A stretch of DNA of 35,738 nucleotides from Methanothermococcus sp. SCGC AD-155-E23 (GTDB lineage Archaea; AGJL01; Methanococci; Methanococcales; Methanococcaceae): NCBI GenBank assembly GCA_019561615.1, contig JAHEQA010000045.1:1-35738 (forward strand), in the 5' to 3' direction. Positions 17,753 through 26,361 of this stretch are shown here, piece after piece (position 1 is the first letter of the stretch; the number at the start of each line of letters is the position of its first letter). The translations under genes were made by a program, and so were the position numbers. A model generated the notes under the pieces. That model was given only the letters and a program-made list of their open reading frames with translations. It searched no databases and was not told the origin of the DNA.

Positions 17753-18535
17753 TTAGACAAATTGTAAATTTCTCAACCTGTTACATATGTGATCTAACAT
17801 ATCCCTTAGATTCTTCCTGTTGTCAAATCCCTCTACAATCCTCTGAAGTTCCTCCCTATCTAGTCTTTTATACTCCCTGACGTACTTCCTAAGTAGGGGT
17901 AGACATCTAGTTAACTCGTCTACTATGGTAACTGTAGATCTCTGGGCTGTCCTGGAGAGGGGATTTAGGTCTATGGATATTACCTTTTTACCCATCTTTA
18001 CAAGGGCCTCAGTTCTATCCCCGTCCTCCAGGGGTACTAGAACTACATCTGCAGAGTATATCCCCTCCTGGGAGACCCTACCCCTTGCACTCTCCAGGTT
18101 AGGTATCTGTTTATTTCCCTCCTCCACCCCTAGGATCTTTATCCTACCACTTCTTATCTTCTCCCTGATAACAGGATCCTCCTCAAAGAACTCTTTAATC
18201 TTTCTCAACCTCTCCTCACTTCTGTAAAAGAGATTTACCTCAATCTTTCCATTTAACTCCTCTGCAAGTTTAACAACCTCATCTCTAGCCAGGGCTACGG
18301 TATTGCCGTTAACTGAGATAACTGGATTCTTCGCCAGTACCAACATTGCAGCGGCAGCCTTTATAGCCCTGAGAGCTATATCTGTAGTTTTCTCCCCTAT
18401 GAGATAGTCGAAGGTCTCCCCCCTACCATGGGCTATAAGCCCTGCCTTTGCAAGTATCCCTCTATCTAAGGCCTCAACAACTTTCTCCCTATTTAGCAGG
18501 GATTTATACCTTGGATGACTTTTTGGAATATTCAT
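17753..18535 (-). CDS. 4-phosphopantoate--beta-alanine ligase (archaeal PPS)
   Basis: 260-residue archaeal phosphopantothenate synthetase. It condenses 4-phosphopantoate with beta-alanine using ATP, the archaeal replacement for bacterial PanC in coenzyme A synthesis (with pantoate kinase elsewhere). Family landmarks are the N-terminal [13 protein letters not shown] (5-17), [16 protein letters not shown] (about 33-48), [11 protein letters not shown] (about 73-83) and [18 protein letters not shown] (about 167-184). ATG 18535 follows AAAGGAT. It is 9 bp downstream of the CBS-ParB gene. Confidence 0.93.
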   Translation of the reverse strand: MNIPKSHPRYKSLLNREKVVEALDRGILAKAGLIAHGRGETFDYLIGEKTTDIALRAIKAAAAMLVLAKNPVISVNGNTVALARDEVVKLAEELNGKIEVNLFYRSEERLRKIKEFFEEDPVIREKIRSGRIKILGVEEGNKQIPNLESARGRVSQEGIYSADVVLVPLEDGDRTEALVKMGKKVISIDLNPLSRTAQRSTVTIVDELTRCLPLLRKYVREYKRLDREELQRIVEGFDNRKNLRDMLDHICNRLRNLQFV

Positions 18536-18544
18536 GTTATCCTT

Positions 18545-19339
18545 TCAACGACTTCTCTTGGATGTAAGTTGGTATACCTCACAGGAGTGATTACCCTCCT
18601 CATCCACTATCTCAATATCCTCGATGGATTTTAAACCTAGACTATCGGCAGTCCTCTCTATACCTAGTTTTCTATCTGTATCGATCTCTATGACGTAGGC
18701 CTCCAATTTAGGTATCTTCAGGATATTACAGGCGACAACCCTGTGATGCCCGTCTACAAGGATATACTTATCATCCTTACCTCTCTTTTTTATAACTATT
18801 ATAGGTTCAGCGAGACCTCTCTTCAACTCGTATATCCTACCCTGTAACTCATCTGCGTAGATCTTATCCTGGGTAGGTCTTATCTTATTTACAGGGATGG
18901 TATCTGTATACACCTTAACCTTAAACCCTAACCTCCTATAGGCCTCCACTATCTTATTTAACTTCTCTGGAGTAGTCTTCTCTATCTGGGACCTTATAAC
19001 ATCTGTGTTAGTGATAATACCTAGTAGTCTATCCTCCTCGTCTATCACAGGTAGTTTTGAGAAACCTGTCCTAAACATCAACCTTCCAACATCCCTTATA
19101 TTGGCATCTGGCCTGGTAGTTATCATCTTTTCCCTTTTAACCATGATATTCTCTATCTTCTCATTCTCCTCTCTACCTATTAGATCATGGACTGAGACTA
19201 TACCCACTACCTTACCTTCAGAGACTACTGGGAAGGTGTCATGGGAGGTTTTCTTAATAAGTTCTATTACATCCTTTACAGTGTCCTCTGGACTGACGTA
19301 GTATACATTCCTAGTCATGTACTCCTCCACTTTAACCAT
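18545..19339 (-). CDS. CBS-pair protein with ParB/SerK-like domain
   Basis: 264-residue protein. Two CBS domains (about 1-55 and 60-120; motifs MTRNVYYVSPEDT and FPVVSEGKVVGIVS) are followed by a ParB/Srx-fold domain at about 145-235 containing ADELQGRIYELKRG and ILVDGHHRVVACNIL. CBS pairs usually bind adenosine nucleotides. The DGHHR motif resembles archaeal SerK, an ADP-dependent free-serine kinase of this fold, more than DNA-binding ParB; no helix-turn-helix domain follows. ATG 19339 (MVKVEEYM) has AGAGGAAAGG upstream; a longer frame to 19420 overlaps the neighbouring ferredoxin gene and lacks a ribosome binding site. Activity is an inference. Confidence 0.78.
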   Translation of the reverse strand: MVKVEEYMTRNVYYVSPEDTVKDVIELIKKTSHDTFPVVSEGKVVGIVSVHDLIGREENEKIENIMVKREKMITTRPDANIRDVGRLMFRTGFSKLPVIDEEDRLLGIITNTDVIRSQIEKTTPEKLNKIVEAYRRLGFKVKVYTDTIPVNKIRPTQDKIYADELQGRIYELKRGLAEPIIVIKKRGKDDKYILVDGHHRVVACNILKIPKLEAYVIEIDTDRKLGIERTADSLGLKSIEDIEIVDEEGNHSCEVYQLTSKRSR

Positions 19340-19370
19340 AGGAGACCCTTTCCTCTTTTTTATGATTAAT

Positions 19371-20087
19371 TTAGATTTCATACTTAAGGGCATCCTTCTT
19401 ACAGATACTTTTACATTCAAAACATCTTATACATTCATGTTGAGGTATCCCCTTCGTCAACTCTATCTGTACTGGACATCTCCTATCACATAACTTACAA
19501 TTTACACATTTTTCATTATCAATTTTTAATTTAAATAAGGGTTTAATTGAGAATATACCTAATAAAGCCCCTATTGGACAGAAGTACCTACAGAAAAAGA
19601 GGGGATATAAAAATCCCATGATTAGAAAAAAGAGAAGTAGCATTATAGACACTACAGTCCCATAGAGGTTGGTTAAGGTACCAAGGGGACACACCTTACA
19701 GAATGCATAAGTTGATAACTTATAGGTTAGGTACAAGAATAAGACTAATAACCCATACTTCAGATAGATCATCTTACTGTGGATCTCCTCTGGAACTGTT
19801 GGAGGAAACTTTAAATTGGAAACCTTCATTTTCAATTTATAGACACCATGGAATATGAAACCCAGGGGACATACCCATCCACAGAACACCCTACCAAAGA
19901 TAAGTGTAATTAAGAGGACAACTAAGGTAGAAGTTAGATAGAAATCTCTCATTAAAATAAACCTCTCTATCACACCCAATACACAGAGACACAGCCCAGA
20001 GAAAAACAAAAAATAGATAAAAAACAGTGATTGAGTCCACTTTCTTATAGGTTGTAAATATCTTTCAAAGAGGTGGTAGATCTTCAA
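19371..20087 (-). CDS. NapH/CcoG-like membrane polyferredoxin
   Basis: 238-residue membrane protein with about four transmembrane helices and two C-terminal 4Fe-4S ferredoxin motifs: CVNCKLCDRRCP and CIRCFECKSICKK. Membrane-proximal cysteine motifs CGWVCPLG, CKVCPLG and FCRYFCPIG are typical of the NapH/NosR/RdxA group, which passes electrons across or along the membrane. The start is TTG at 20087: an in-frame stop lies two codons upstream and no ATG occurs in the first 45 codons. A small exported protein gene ends 24 bp upstream. The electron donor and acceptor are unknown. Confidence 0.87.
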   Translation of the reverse strand: MKIYHLFERYLQPIRKWTQSLFFIYFLFFSGLCLCVLGVIERFILMRDFYLTSTLVVLLITLIFGRVFCGWVCPLGFIFHGVYKLKMKVSNLKFPPTVPEEIHSKMIYLKYGLLVLFLYLTYKLSTYAFCKVCPLGTLTNLYGTVVSIMLLLFFLIMGFLYPLFFCRYFCPIGALLGIFSIKPLFKLKIDNEKCVNCKLCDRRCPVQIELTKGIPQHECIRCFECKSICKKDALKYEI

Positions 20088-20111
20088 ACCTTACCACCCT
20101 TAGCCTGATTT

Positions 20112-20441
20112 TTAAATATTAATAATTTTTTCCAATAAATCCCATAATATTTTTTTCAGGTTAACCTCCATAAAAAGAAACTCTACTACCCTATCCATAA
20201 AGGATTTCCTATCTTGATTACTATTTTCACCATTATTTGTATTCCCTTCTTCAAGGTTTACTATACTCTCTGGTGCCGGTTCACAATGGTCGCAGATGTT
20301 ATTGTTATTTGTATCTATATAGAGGTTACAGTATCCAGGATAGAGGCAAGAAGAGTTTGTTATCCCGTAAGGACAGTCATTCCAGGCAAGGTTTAAAGGT
20401 AGTATTGTAAAAATTATCAGAAGAATAGTAAATTTTTTCAT
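20112..20441 (-). CDS. Small exported Cys/Asn/Asp-rich protein
   Basis: 109 residues with a clear N-terminal signal sequence (MKKFTILLIIFTILPLNLAW). The mature part has CPYGITNSSC and YPGYCNLYIDTNNNNICDHC, the latter like a short dockerin/EF-hand-like Ca2+-binding loop with cysteines. An acidic Asn-rich linker and a hydrophobic C-terminal region (FMDRVVEFLFMEVNLKKILW) follow, perhaps a membrane-associating helix. I recall a similar Cys-Tyr-x-Asp-x-Asn motif beside NapH-like proteins in other thermophiles, which would fit co-transcription with the gene downstream. ATG 20441 has AGGTGACGTT upstream. Function unknown. Confidence 0.7.
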   Translation of the reverse strand: MKKFTILLIIFTILPLNLAWNDCPYGITNSSCLYPGYCNLYIDTNNNNICDHCEPAPESIVNLEEGNTNNGENSNQDRKSFMDRVVEFLFMEVNLKKILWDLLEKIINI

Positions 20442-20491
20442 AACGTCACCTATATTTAGGTAAAAAATTATTAAACTTAAAAAGTATAGTG

Positions 20492-21958
20492 TTAACTACT
20501 CTTAACCTTTTCCTCCTCCTCACTTATTCCCATAGCTTCCAGTATCTTGGTCTGTATAGCCTCCTCCACCAACCTCCTAAGTGAATCCTTATCTGAGACA
20601 GATTCAAATATACCAAGGTCTATACTTGCCGCTGCAGCCTTTTGATGTCCACCTCCTCCAAAGGCCCTCCTCATAATCTCTCCCACATCTATCCTTAGAT
20701 CCTTAGTTCTGGCACTTATGTGTATCTTACTTCCAGATATTCCAAATACAAAGGTTGTGGTTATACCCTCCATCTTAAGTAAGAAATCTGCAGCCTTGGC
20801 TAACGCCCCCCTGTTTTTCACCGTACCTACATAGGAGAGTGCAATACTACTTCTAACTACCTTCCTATTTAGGACAGATCTTGCAAGGATCTCCATGGTT
20901 TCAGTGTCCATCTCAGGATTCTCTATCATCTCCAGGATCTTTGGATCCATTAGATCCTGAAGATACCCTGCAGCCTCGAAGTCCTTTTTAGATGTTTTTC
21001 TCCTGAAGTAGTTGGTATCTGAGCATATGGCGTAGTAAAGTGCTGTTGCCAGATCCTGTTTTGGAATTATCCCCAACTCATTTAGATACTCCAACATTAT
21101 AGTTGCAGTTGCTCCAATCTCTGGCCTTATATCCATATATTTTGCAGTTAGGTCCCCATTCTCATGGTGGTCTATAAGTATGTCTATCTCACGATCTAGA
21201 TTTACAGGCAGTAACTTTGAGGAGGAGGTATCTACAACTGCAATACCACTATATTTGTTAATGTCTATATCCTCGATAGGTATCAACTTTATACCTAGGA
21301 GGTTGATCATCGCCTTATTTTCATCGAACTCTATCCTACCACCATAGCCAATATCTGCCCTTACCCTCCATCTCTCAAGTATCCTCTTAAGGGCCATGGC
21401 ACTGGCTATGGAGTCTGGATCTGGGTTGTTGTGCATAAGTATTAAAAAGGATATAGAGTTTTCGTTGTTAACACCTTCCTTTAAGTTGTCTGCATCTATA
21501 GTTATCCCATGTTTTGACTTTATATCCATTATCACCTTTTCAAGATCCATTAACCTCTTCCTAAGCTTAGATTTCTCTATCTCAGATACTATCTCCCTGG
21601 CTGCACAGTCAACAGGGTATATTACCTTGTTCACCTGGGTTCCAGAGTAGAGATCTGGATACTTGGGAATTCCCCTGGCAATTAAGTAGGCGGTAGGATT
21701 TAACTCCTTTATAAGTTCCACTATCTTCTTATTTGCAGTAGGATCGTTGGTAAGTATAATTACCGTATCCGCCTCCTTAACACCAGCCTTTAAAAGTGTC
21801 TCTTTTTTACAGGCATCACCTACAATGTATTCAAAGTCCAACTTCTCCACAGATTCAAAGACCGTTGGATTCTTATCTACAACCCTTACCCTATCAAGGG
21901 TTTTAGCATAATTTACAACTTTACGACCAAAGGAGCCGTAACCTATGATTAGTATCAT
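20492..21958 (-). CDS. RCK(TrkA-N)-DHH/DHHA1 phosphoesterase
   Basis: 488-residue soluble protein of an archaeal domain architecture. Residues 1-~115 form a TrkA-N/RCK Rossmann domain (GYGSFG at 6-11, acidic VVDKNP at about 26). The DHH phosphoesterase domain spans about 165-330, with MHNNPDPDSIASA, VVDTSSSK and the DHH motif IDHHENGD. DHHA1 follows, ending in AFGGGGHQKAAAASID near 445. Related proteins hydrolyse cyclic dinucleotides or short oligonucleotides; the RCK domain often binds NAD(H) or c-di-AMP. Start ATG 21958 follows GGTGGAGGAG. It lies head to head with topA across 173 bp. Confidence 0.88.
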   Translation of the reverse strand: MILIIGYGSFGRKVVNYAKTLDRVRVVDKNPTVFESVEKLDFEYIVGDACKKETLLKAGVKEADTVIILTNDPTANKKIVELIKELNPTAYLIARGIPKYPDLYSGTQVNKVIYPVDCAAREIVSEIEKSKLRKRLMDLEKVIMDIKSKHGITIDADNLKEGVNNENSISFLILMHNNPDPDSIASAMALKRILERWRVRADIGYGGRIEFDENKAMINLLGIKLIPIEDIDINKYSGIAVVDTSSSKLLPVNLDREIDILIDHHENGDLTAKYMDIRPEIGATATIMLEYLNELGIIPKQDLATALYYAICSDTNYFRRKTSKKDFEAAGYLQDLMDPKILEMIENPEMDTETMEILARSVLNRKVVRSSIALSYVGTVKNRGALAKAADFLLKMEGITTTFVFGISGSKIHISARTKDLRIDVGEIMRRAFGGGGHQKAAAASIDLGIFESVSDKDSLRRLVEEAIQTKILEAMGISEEEEKVKSS

Positions 21959-22027
21959 ATCTCCTCCACCAGAAAGAGAGGTTTTAGTTAATCATAAGAA
22001 GGGGATAATTTAAAATTTTTTCCGAAT

Positions 22028-22131
22028 ATATTTATTAAATTAAATATAGATATATTTTGAATCCAACAAAATGTTAAATTACTTCCCCCTACTATTATTT
22101 AACATTTACGTATCCTTATGGAGGTTGAAAT
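22028..22131 (+). promoter_or_regulatory. topA upstream region with 11-bp inverted repeat
   Basis: AAATGTTAAAT (22069-22079) and its exact complement ATTTAACATTT (22097-22107) are separated by 17 bases. An AT-rich block with TAAATATAG (22041-22049) would act as TATA box, placing the transcription start close to the left arm. The dyad therefore overlaps the start or sits at the 5' end of the leader, fitting an operator or a leader hairpin. GGAGG lies about 9 bases before the ATG. Confidence 0.55.
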
Positions 22132-24012
22132 ATGAAGAAGTTGATAATCTGTGAGAAACCCAAGGTTGCGAAGAAGATAGGTGAGGCGCTGGGAAAGGTG
22201 AAGAAGAGATCCTACAGGGGTGTACCTTACTACGAGGTGGAGAGAGATGGGGAGAAGATTGTAGTGGCATCTGCAGTTGGACACCTCTTTACCTTGGAGG
22301 AGGATAAGAGGGGTAAAAAGTTTGGGGAGTATCCAGTATTCCATGTAAAGTGGGTACCTGCATGGATGGTAAAGGGGAGAGAGTATGTGAAGAAGTACAT
22401 AGAGACTTTGAAGAAACTCTCCAGGGATGTGGATGAGATCTATATAGCCACAGATTGGGATATTGAAGGGGAGTTGATAGGATTCCATGCCCTCTACTAC
22501 ATCTGTGGAAGAAGGAATGCCAAGAGAATGAGGTTCTCCAGTTTAACAAGGGAGGAGATTTTAAGGGCCTATAAGAATCCAGATAGTATAGACTATGGTC
22601 TCGTAGGTGCTGGAGAGAGTAGACATAAGTTAGACTGGTACTACGGGATCAACGTCTCCAGGGCTCTTATGCAATCCCTCAAGGCTGTAAATAGATGGAG
22701 GACCATGAGTACCGGGAGGGTTCAAGGTCCAGCCCTGGCCTTCCTGGTGGAGAGGGAGCTGGAGATAAGGAACTTTAAAAGTAGGAAGTACTGGGTTATA
22801 GAGGGTTTATTGGAGGGGGATGTAAAGGCCATTCACAGTAGGGAGAAGTTCTGGGATGAGGGGGAGGCTAAGGAGGTATACAACAGGATAAAAGGTATTG
22901 GAGAGGGTAGAGTTCTAAGGGTATTAAGAAGGGAGAGAAGTATAAGACCCCTTCCCCCCTTTGACCTGGGAACTCTCCAGAGGGAGGCCTATAGGATCTA
23001 TAAACTCTCTCCTAAAGAGACCCAGGAGATTGCCCAGAGACTTTATGAAAAGGGATACTGTTCCTATCCAAGGACAAGTTCCCAGAGACTCCCTGACAAC
23101 TGGAAATACCTAGGTAATATACTTAGGAAAATAGGGGAGATTGAGGAGTACAGGGGATATGTGGAGAGGATACTTAGGGAGGGTAGAAGACCTGTCAAGG
23201 GTAAGAAGGAGGATCCTGCCCACCCTGCAATACATGTGGTAGATGTCCCTGAGGAACCTCTTACACCTAAGGAGGAGAAGATCTACCACCTTATAGCTAG
23301 AAGGACCTTGGGGGTTTTCTGGGAGGATATGAGGAGGGAGTATATAGAGGTGGATCTGGAGATAGGTGGTGAGTTGTTTAAAGTTAGTGGTGCCAGGACC
23401 TTGAAGAGAGGTTGGCATGAGATATACTACTTCACTGAATTTGAGGAGAAGGAGATCCCCAACTTCAGGAGGGGGGATGTAGTAAGGGTTAAAGAGATAG
23501 TGTTAGAGGAGAGAAAAACTAAACCTCCTAAGAGGTACACCATGGCCTCCATTATAAAGGAGTTGGAGAGGAGAAGGTTGGGAACAAAGTCAACAAGGGC
23601 TGAGATTGTGGAGAAACTTATAAAGAGAGGTTATGTCCTTGAGGAGAGAGGTTACCTTAGGGTGACCAACCTAGGTATGGCGGTGATCGAGACGTTAAAG
23701 AGGTACTGTCCAGAGATAGTGGAGGAGGGTATGACTAGGGATATGGAGGATAAACTGGAGAAGGTACAGAGGGGGGAGGTGAAGAAGGAGGACATCTTAA
23801 AAGAGGCTGAGGAGAGACTAAGGAGGATACTCCTGGAGGTTAAAAGAAGAGAGATGGAAATTGGAAGGGAGTTGATAAGTAGGATGGAGGAGGATAAAGC
23901 CTCTACTCGCTGTCCTATATGTGGAGGATCTCTAGTGGTTAGAAGAAGTAGGTATGGAGAATTTCTAGGATGTTCCCAATATCCCAGGTGTAGGTATATC
24001 CAAAGGGAATAA
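22132..24012 (+). CDS. topA: DNA topoisomerase I (type IA)
   Basis: 626-residue type IA topoisomerase, which relaxes negative supercoils by single-strand passage. The N-terminal Toprim domain has the catalytic Glu in CEKPKVAKK (about 8) and the acidic motif TDWDIEGE (about 105-112). STGRVQGPALAFLVERE (about 193-209) precedes the core, and the active-site Tyr is in GYCSYPRTSSQ, near residue 312. The C-terminus has one four-cysteine zinc ribbon (CPICGG and CSQYPRC). No helicase domain is present, so this is not reverse gyrase. It is shorter than some methanogen TopA proteins, possibly because of fewer zinc fingers. It ends 3 bp from gatE on the opposite strand. Confidence 0.95.
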   Translation: MKKLIICEKPKVAKKIGEALGKVKKRSYRGVPYYEVERDGEKIVVASAVGHLFTLEEDKRGKKFGEYPVFHVKWVPAWMVKGREYVKKYIETLKKLSRDVDEIYIATDWDIEGELIGFHALYYICGRRNAKRMRFSSLTREEILRAYKNPDSIDYGLVGAGESRHKLDWYYGINVSRALMQSLKAVNRWRTMSTGRVQGPALAFLVERELEIRNFKSRKYWVIEGLLEGDVKAIHSREKFWDEGEAKEVYNRIKGIGEGRVLRVLRRERSIRPLPPFDLGTLQREAYRIYKLSPKETQEIAQRLYEKGYCSYPRTSSQRLPDNWKYLGNILRKIGEIEEYRGYVERILREGRRPVKGKKEDPAHPAIHVVDVPEEPLTPKEEKIYHLIARRTLGVFWEDMRREYIEVDLEIGGELFKVSGARTLKRGWHEIYYFTEFEEKEIPNFRRGDVVRVKEIVLEERKTKPPKRYTMASIIKELERRRLGTKSTRAEIVEKLIKRGYVLEERGYLRVTNLGMAVIETLKRYCPEIVEEGMTRDMEDKLEKVQRGEVKKEDILKEAEERLRRILLEVKRREMEIGRELISRMEEDKASTRCPICGGSLVVRRSRYGEFLGCSQYPRCRYIQRE

Positions 24013-24015
24013 TTT

Positions 24016-25935
24016 TTATCCCTTTAACCTCTCCTCTATCTTAGATCTTACTATCTCACTTACAGTTTTACCATCTATTCTTCCCCTCAAAACAGCCATA
24101 CACTTACCCATAAGTACTCCCATGGCTCCCATACCCTTACTTCTAACAAGATCTATATTCTTCTCAACTATCTCCTCTATTATCTTCTCTGCCTCCTCCC
24201 TGGAGAGGGATTTAAGTCCCTTCATCTCCAGTATCTCATCTAAACTTCTATCTGGATATTGGGCAAATCCCTTAAGTACCTCAACTATGGCCTCCTTGGA
24301 CATCTTACCCTCAATCAATCCCTCAAATAACGTTAAAAAGTGTTCCCTCTTAATATTGTCAATGTTATAACCCTCCCTCTTGATCTCCTTCAAGGTATTT
24401 TCCATGGTTGTTGCAATAAGTGTAGGTTTTACCTTACCCTTAAACCTCTCACATAACTCCTCAAAGAGTTGAACCCTTGGAGAGGTTACAAGGATCTCTG
24501 CCAACTCCCTGTTTAACTTATACTCCCTTATAAACCTCTCCAATTTCTCCTCTGGCATCTCTGGGAGGTTCTTTCTTATACGTTCCAGGAGTTCCCCCTC
24601 TATCTTAATAGGTGGTATATCAGTCTCTGGATACATCCTGGCAGCTCCTGGCAGGGGTCTTAAATAGGTGGTATTTCCATTCTCAAGTGCCCTTCTAGTC
24701 TCCTCAGGTACCCCCTTAATAGCCTCCCTGGCCCTCTCTATAACTGCCTCAAGCGCCTTATCCACCTTCTCCTCCTCATCCCCTATAAAGACTATGGCAT
24801 CCTCAGGGGTTATCTCTATCCCAAGTATTTTCCCCATATACTCCCTTATCCTCTCCACCTCCTCCTGGGTGATACCGTAGTTGGGAAGTTCATCTGTATG
24901 GAAGAGACCTCCAACTCCAGCTATAACTTTAGCCCTATCTGCCAACTCAGATCCTAACCTCCTACCCTCCTGTATCTCCCTACCTACAAGACCTCCAAAG
25001 CCCTTTAACACTATCCCCTTTATCCTTCCCCCCTTCTTCAACACCCTCTGTAGTACCTTACATTTAGTATCCTTTAATATCTCCGTTAAATCTACCACCC
25101 TCTCAATTACTTCAGCCCCTCTCTCCCTCAGTATCCTAGATATCTCCAGGAGGTTCAACTGTCTAATTACCTCCCTCTCAATTACCTTCTCTATAAGGTC
25201 AAGATCCTGTACCCCCTTTATCTCCACCCTGGCCCCATCCCTTATAGAAATGTTTATATCCTGTCTTATGGTTCCCAGCCCCCTCTTCACCTTTCCAGTG
25301 GCCCTGAGTATCATACCTATTCTCTTTGCAGTCTCCCTCCCCATCTTAGGTGAATCTATGTCAGGTTCCGTTGAGATCTCCAGAAGTGGTATACCTAACC
25401 TGTCCACCCTATACTTTATATAGTCCCTTCCCTCCTCCACCTTCCTGGAGGCATCCTCCTCTAGACATAGGCTGCTAATTCCCACCTTACCGTACTCTGT
25501 CTCCACGTATCCATCCTTCCCTATGAACATAGTTCTCTGAAACCCTGAGGTGTTGGAGCCGTCTATGACTATCTTTCTCATGGTGTGTATCTCATCTACT
25601 ATATCCATGTTCATAAGGAGGGCAACCTGTAGTGCAACCTCTAGGGCCTCCTGGGAAGGAGGATGGGGTGGTTCTTCATCTAACTCCACTAAGCAGGTGG
25701 TGTCGTTGTAGTACTGGTATAGATAGTACTTACCCTTTTTCCACTCTACAAGGGCTGCCCTATCTACATCTCCCATCTCACTCTGGGATACCCTGAGAAA
25801 CCTCTTAATCTCTCCATGGGGTTCATCCTCCCTTAACATCGTTGGACAGTTGCAAAATAGCTTTCTACTGGTGTCCAACTGCTGATGTATCTCTAGACCT
25901 ACCTTTAAACCTAGTTTTTTGTAGTCTAACTCCAC
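24016..25935 (-). CDS. gatE: Glutamyl-tRNA(Gln) amidotransferase subunit E
   Basis: 639-residue GatE, the archaeal transamidase subunit that binds Glu-tRNA(Gln) and transfers ammonia from GatD to give Gln-tRNA(Gln). The GatB-like cradle domain covers about 1-420 (GLEIHQQLDTSRKLFCNC near residue 13-30), with the AspRS-like insert near 270-390 and the helical/YqeY tail at about 440-639 (ending with KGMGAMGVLMGKCMAVLRG). Start is GTG at 25935 with GGTGG eight bases upstream, the same arrangement as mfnF. It is separated from arsR by 35 bp. GatD is not in the window. Confidence 0.96.
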   Translation of the reverse strand: MELDYKKLGLKVGLEIHQQLDTSRKLFCNCPTMLREDEPHGEIKRFLRVSQSEMGDVDRAALVEWKKGKYYLYQYYNDTTCLVELDEEPPHPPSQEALEVALQVALLMNMDIVDEIHTMRKIVIDGSNTSGFQRTMFIGKDGYVETEYGKVGISSLCLEEDASRKVEEGRDYIKYRVDRLGIPLLEISTEPDIDSPKMGRETAKRIGMILRATGKVKRGLGTIRQDINISIRDGARVEIKGVQDLDLIEKVIEREVIRQLNLLEISRILRERGAEVIERVVDLTEILKDTKCKVLQRVLKKGGRIKGIVLKGFGGLVGREIQEGRRLGSELADRAKVIAGVGGLFHTDELPNYGITQEEVERIREYMGKILGIEITPEDAIVFIGDEEEKVDKALEAVIERAREAIKGVPEETRRALENGNTTYLRPLPGAARMYPETDIPPIKIEGELLERIRKNLPEMPEEKLERFIREYKLNRELAEILVTSPRVQLFEELCERFKGKVKPTLIATTMENTLKEIKREGYNIDNIKREHFLTLFEGLIEGKMSKEAIVEVLKGFAQYPDRSLDEILEMKGLKSLSREEAEKIIEEIVEKNIDLVRSKGMGAMGVLMGKCMAVLRGRIDGKTVSEIVRSKIEERLKG

Positions 25936-25970
25936 AATACCACCGTTTGAAAAATAAAAAAGTTTAAGGG

Positions 25971-26267
25971 TTAATTCCCATTTACAATACTGTCCATGGT
26001 ATCTATGATAGTCTTTACCTTTGGGTTTACTATGTAGTAGTAGTTCCAGGTACCCTCCTTTCTCGCCTTTATAAGTCCAGACTTCTTCAGTATGTTTAGA
26101 TGATGGGAGATGGTAGGTTGTGGTTTTTTCAACTCCTCTATTATCTTACATACACACATACTCTCATTTTCACTGAGTAACTTCAATATCATCAACCTCG
26201 TTGGATCTGCAAAGGCCTTGAATATCTCAGCCATTGTTTCATACTTACTTGTATCCAGGTTGTCCAT
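25971..26267 (-). CDS. ArsR-family metal-responsive repressor
   Basis: 98-residue winged-helix regulator. AFADPTRLMILKLLSENES (about 18-36), the MCVCKIIEEL metal-binding loop (ELCVC-like, Cys about 38 and 40), and the recognition helix QPTISHHLNILKKSGLI are clear. The CVC pair fits sensing of As, Cd, Pb or a related thiophilic ligand. No target operon is adjacent: gatE is 35 bp downstream and mobB upstream on the same strand. The spacer upstream contains nested dyads, so it may regulate itself. Start ATG 26267 with GGTGATGTT upstream. Confidence 0.92.
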   Translation of the reverse strand: MDNLDTSKYETMAEIFKAFADPTRLMILKLLSENESMCVCKIIEELKKPQPTISHHLNILKKSGLIKARKEGTWNYYYIVNPKVKTIIDTMDSIVNGN

Positions 26268-26361
26268 AACATCACCATAGAAGTAATCCTTCTAAAAAAT
26301 AGCAACAACATTGTATATATAGATTTTTATATATTGCTATATAAATATTTTGATTACTTCC
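26268..26361 (-). promoter_or_regulatory. arsR promoter with nested inverted repeats
   Basis: GAAGTAATC (26280-26288) and GATTACTTC (26352-26360) form an outer 9-bp inverted repeat; ATAGCAA (26299-26305) and TTGCTAT (26334-26340) an inner 7-bp one; the centre is the AT-only stretch TATATATAGATTTTTATATA. On the minus strand ATATATAAAAAT is a good TATA box inside the inner dyad, where a bound repressor would block transcription. The outer arm overlaps the mobB stop. Confidence 0.6.

Noticed and set aside
18545-19420. Chromosome-partitioning ParB function for the CBS protein
   Set aside because: There is no ParB helix-turn-helix domain and no ParA neighbour; the DGHHR motif fits kinase-like relatives better.
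22132-24012. Reverse gyrase
   Set aside because: The protein lacks the N-terminal helicase domain; it is a stand-alone topoisomerase I with one zinc ribbon.
24881-25423. 180-codon plus-strand open frame opposite gatE
   Set aside because: Shadow of a complete gatE gene; composition is low-complexity Ser/Leu/Pro.
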